NCBI GenBank assembly: GCA_009699025.1
Contig: WLOZ01000131.1
Span: 1 to 5,982, forward strand
DNA: 5,982 nucleotides
Source of the DNA: Actinomycetota bacterium
GTDB taxonomy: Bacteria > Actinomycetota > Actinomycetes > S36-B12 > CAIYMF01
Direction: 5' to 3'
Below, one piece after another: positions 5,957-5,982 of this stretch (position 1 is its first letter; each line of letters begins with the position of its first letter). Both the position numbers and the translations under genes were made by a program. The notes under the pieces were generated by a model. The model made no database searches, was not told the DNA's origin, and was given only the letters and a program-made list of their open reading frames with translations.

Positions 5957-5982
5957 CTTTTCCTGCCGCAACCGCCAGAACA

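Larger units (their letters stand above)
5868..5982 (-). promoter_or_regulatory. Leader/promoter region of the operon
   Basis: These 115 bases upstream of the first gene hold no coding sequence that I can support, and the operon promoter should lie here or just beyond the edge. I could not assign a convincing -35/-10 pair: a TTGCGG is present but has no well-spaced TANNNT. Three short inverted repeats occur and are listed separately. The strong ribosome site AGGAGG (5877-5872) lies at the gene-proximal end. Confidence 0.5.

Noticed and set aside
5868..5982. A riboswitch (for example guanidine-type) controlling the operon
   Set aside because: The visible leader is short and I see no conserved riboswitch core such as ACGR pairs; only small hairpins are present.

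Overview
The window is one minus-strand transcription unit from a GC-rich bacterium. An actinobacterium fits best: the lipoprotein signal peptide is followed by a Ser/Ala/Thr-rich linker, GTG starts are frequent, and codons favour G or C in third position. No marker gene is present, so the assignment is an inference. The unit reads from right to left. It starts with a short leader with inverted repeats (5868-5982), then a substrate-binding lipoprotein (4509-5867), a LivG-type ATPase (3750-4499), a LivF-type ATPase (3013-3750), a LivH-type permease (2120-3013), a LivM-type permease with an unusual C-terminal extension (604-2127), and the first 199 residues of an enzyme that runs off the left edge (1-599). 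Genes overlap or sit 4-9 bases apart, and no intergenic stretch inside the operon exceeds 10 bases.

The first five genes make a complete importer of the branched-chain amino acid/urea/amide family (HAAT/Liv type). The unexpected part is at the left. The cut-off gene at 1-599 resembles the N-terminus of the large subunit of N,N-dimethylformamidase (DMFase, DmfA2). The last ~130 residues of the LivM permease resemble the DMFase small subunit (DmfA1), including a closing HAVFLRRVNDLRA block. In known DMFase operons a separate small-subunit gene directly precedes the large-subunit gene. Here the order is kept, but the small subunit is fused in frame to the C-terminus of the inner-membrane permease.

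A working model, which is inference: the lipoprotein captures DMF or another small (N-substituted) amide outside the cell, LivHM/LivGF import it, and the amidase is assembled on the cytoplasmic face of the permease through the fused small subunit. Substrate would then be hydrolysed as it enters. The family assignments come from reading the sequence and from recalled family features; no database search was run. Metal-binding and catalytic residues of the large subunit lie outside the window.

No rRNA, tRNA, CRISPR array, transposon, attachment site or convincing terminator was seen. Long open frames on the plus strand are antisense shadows of these genes.
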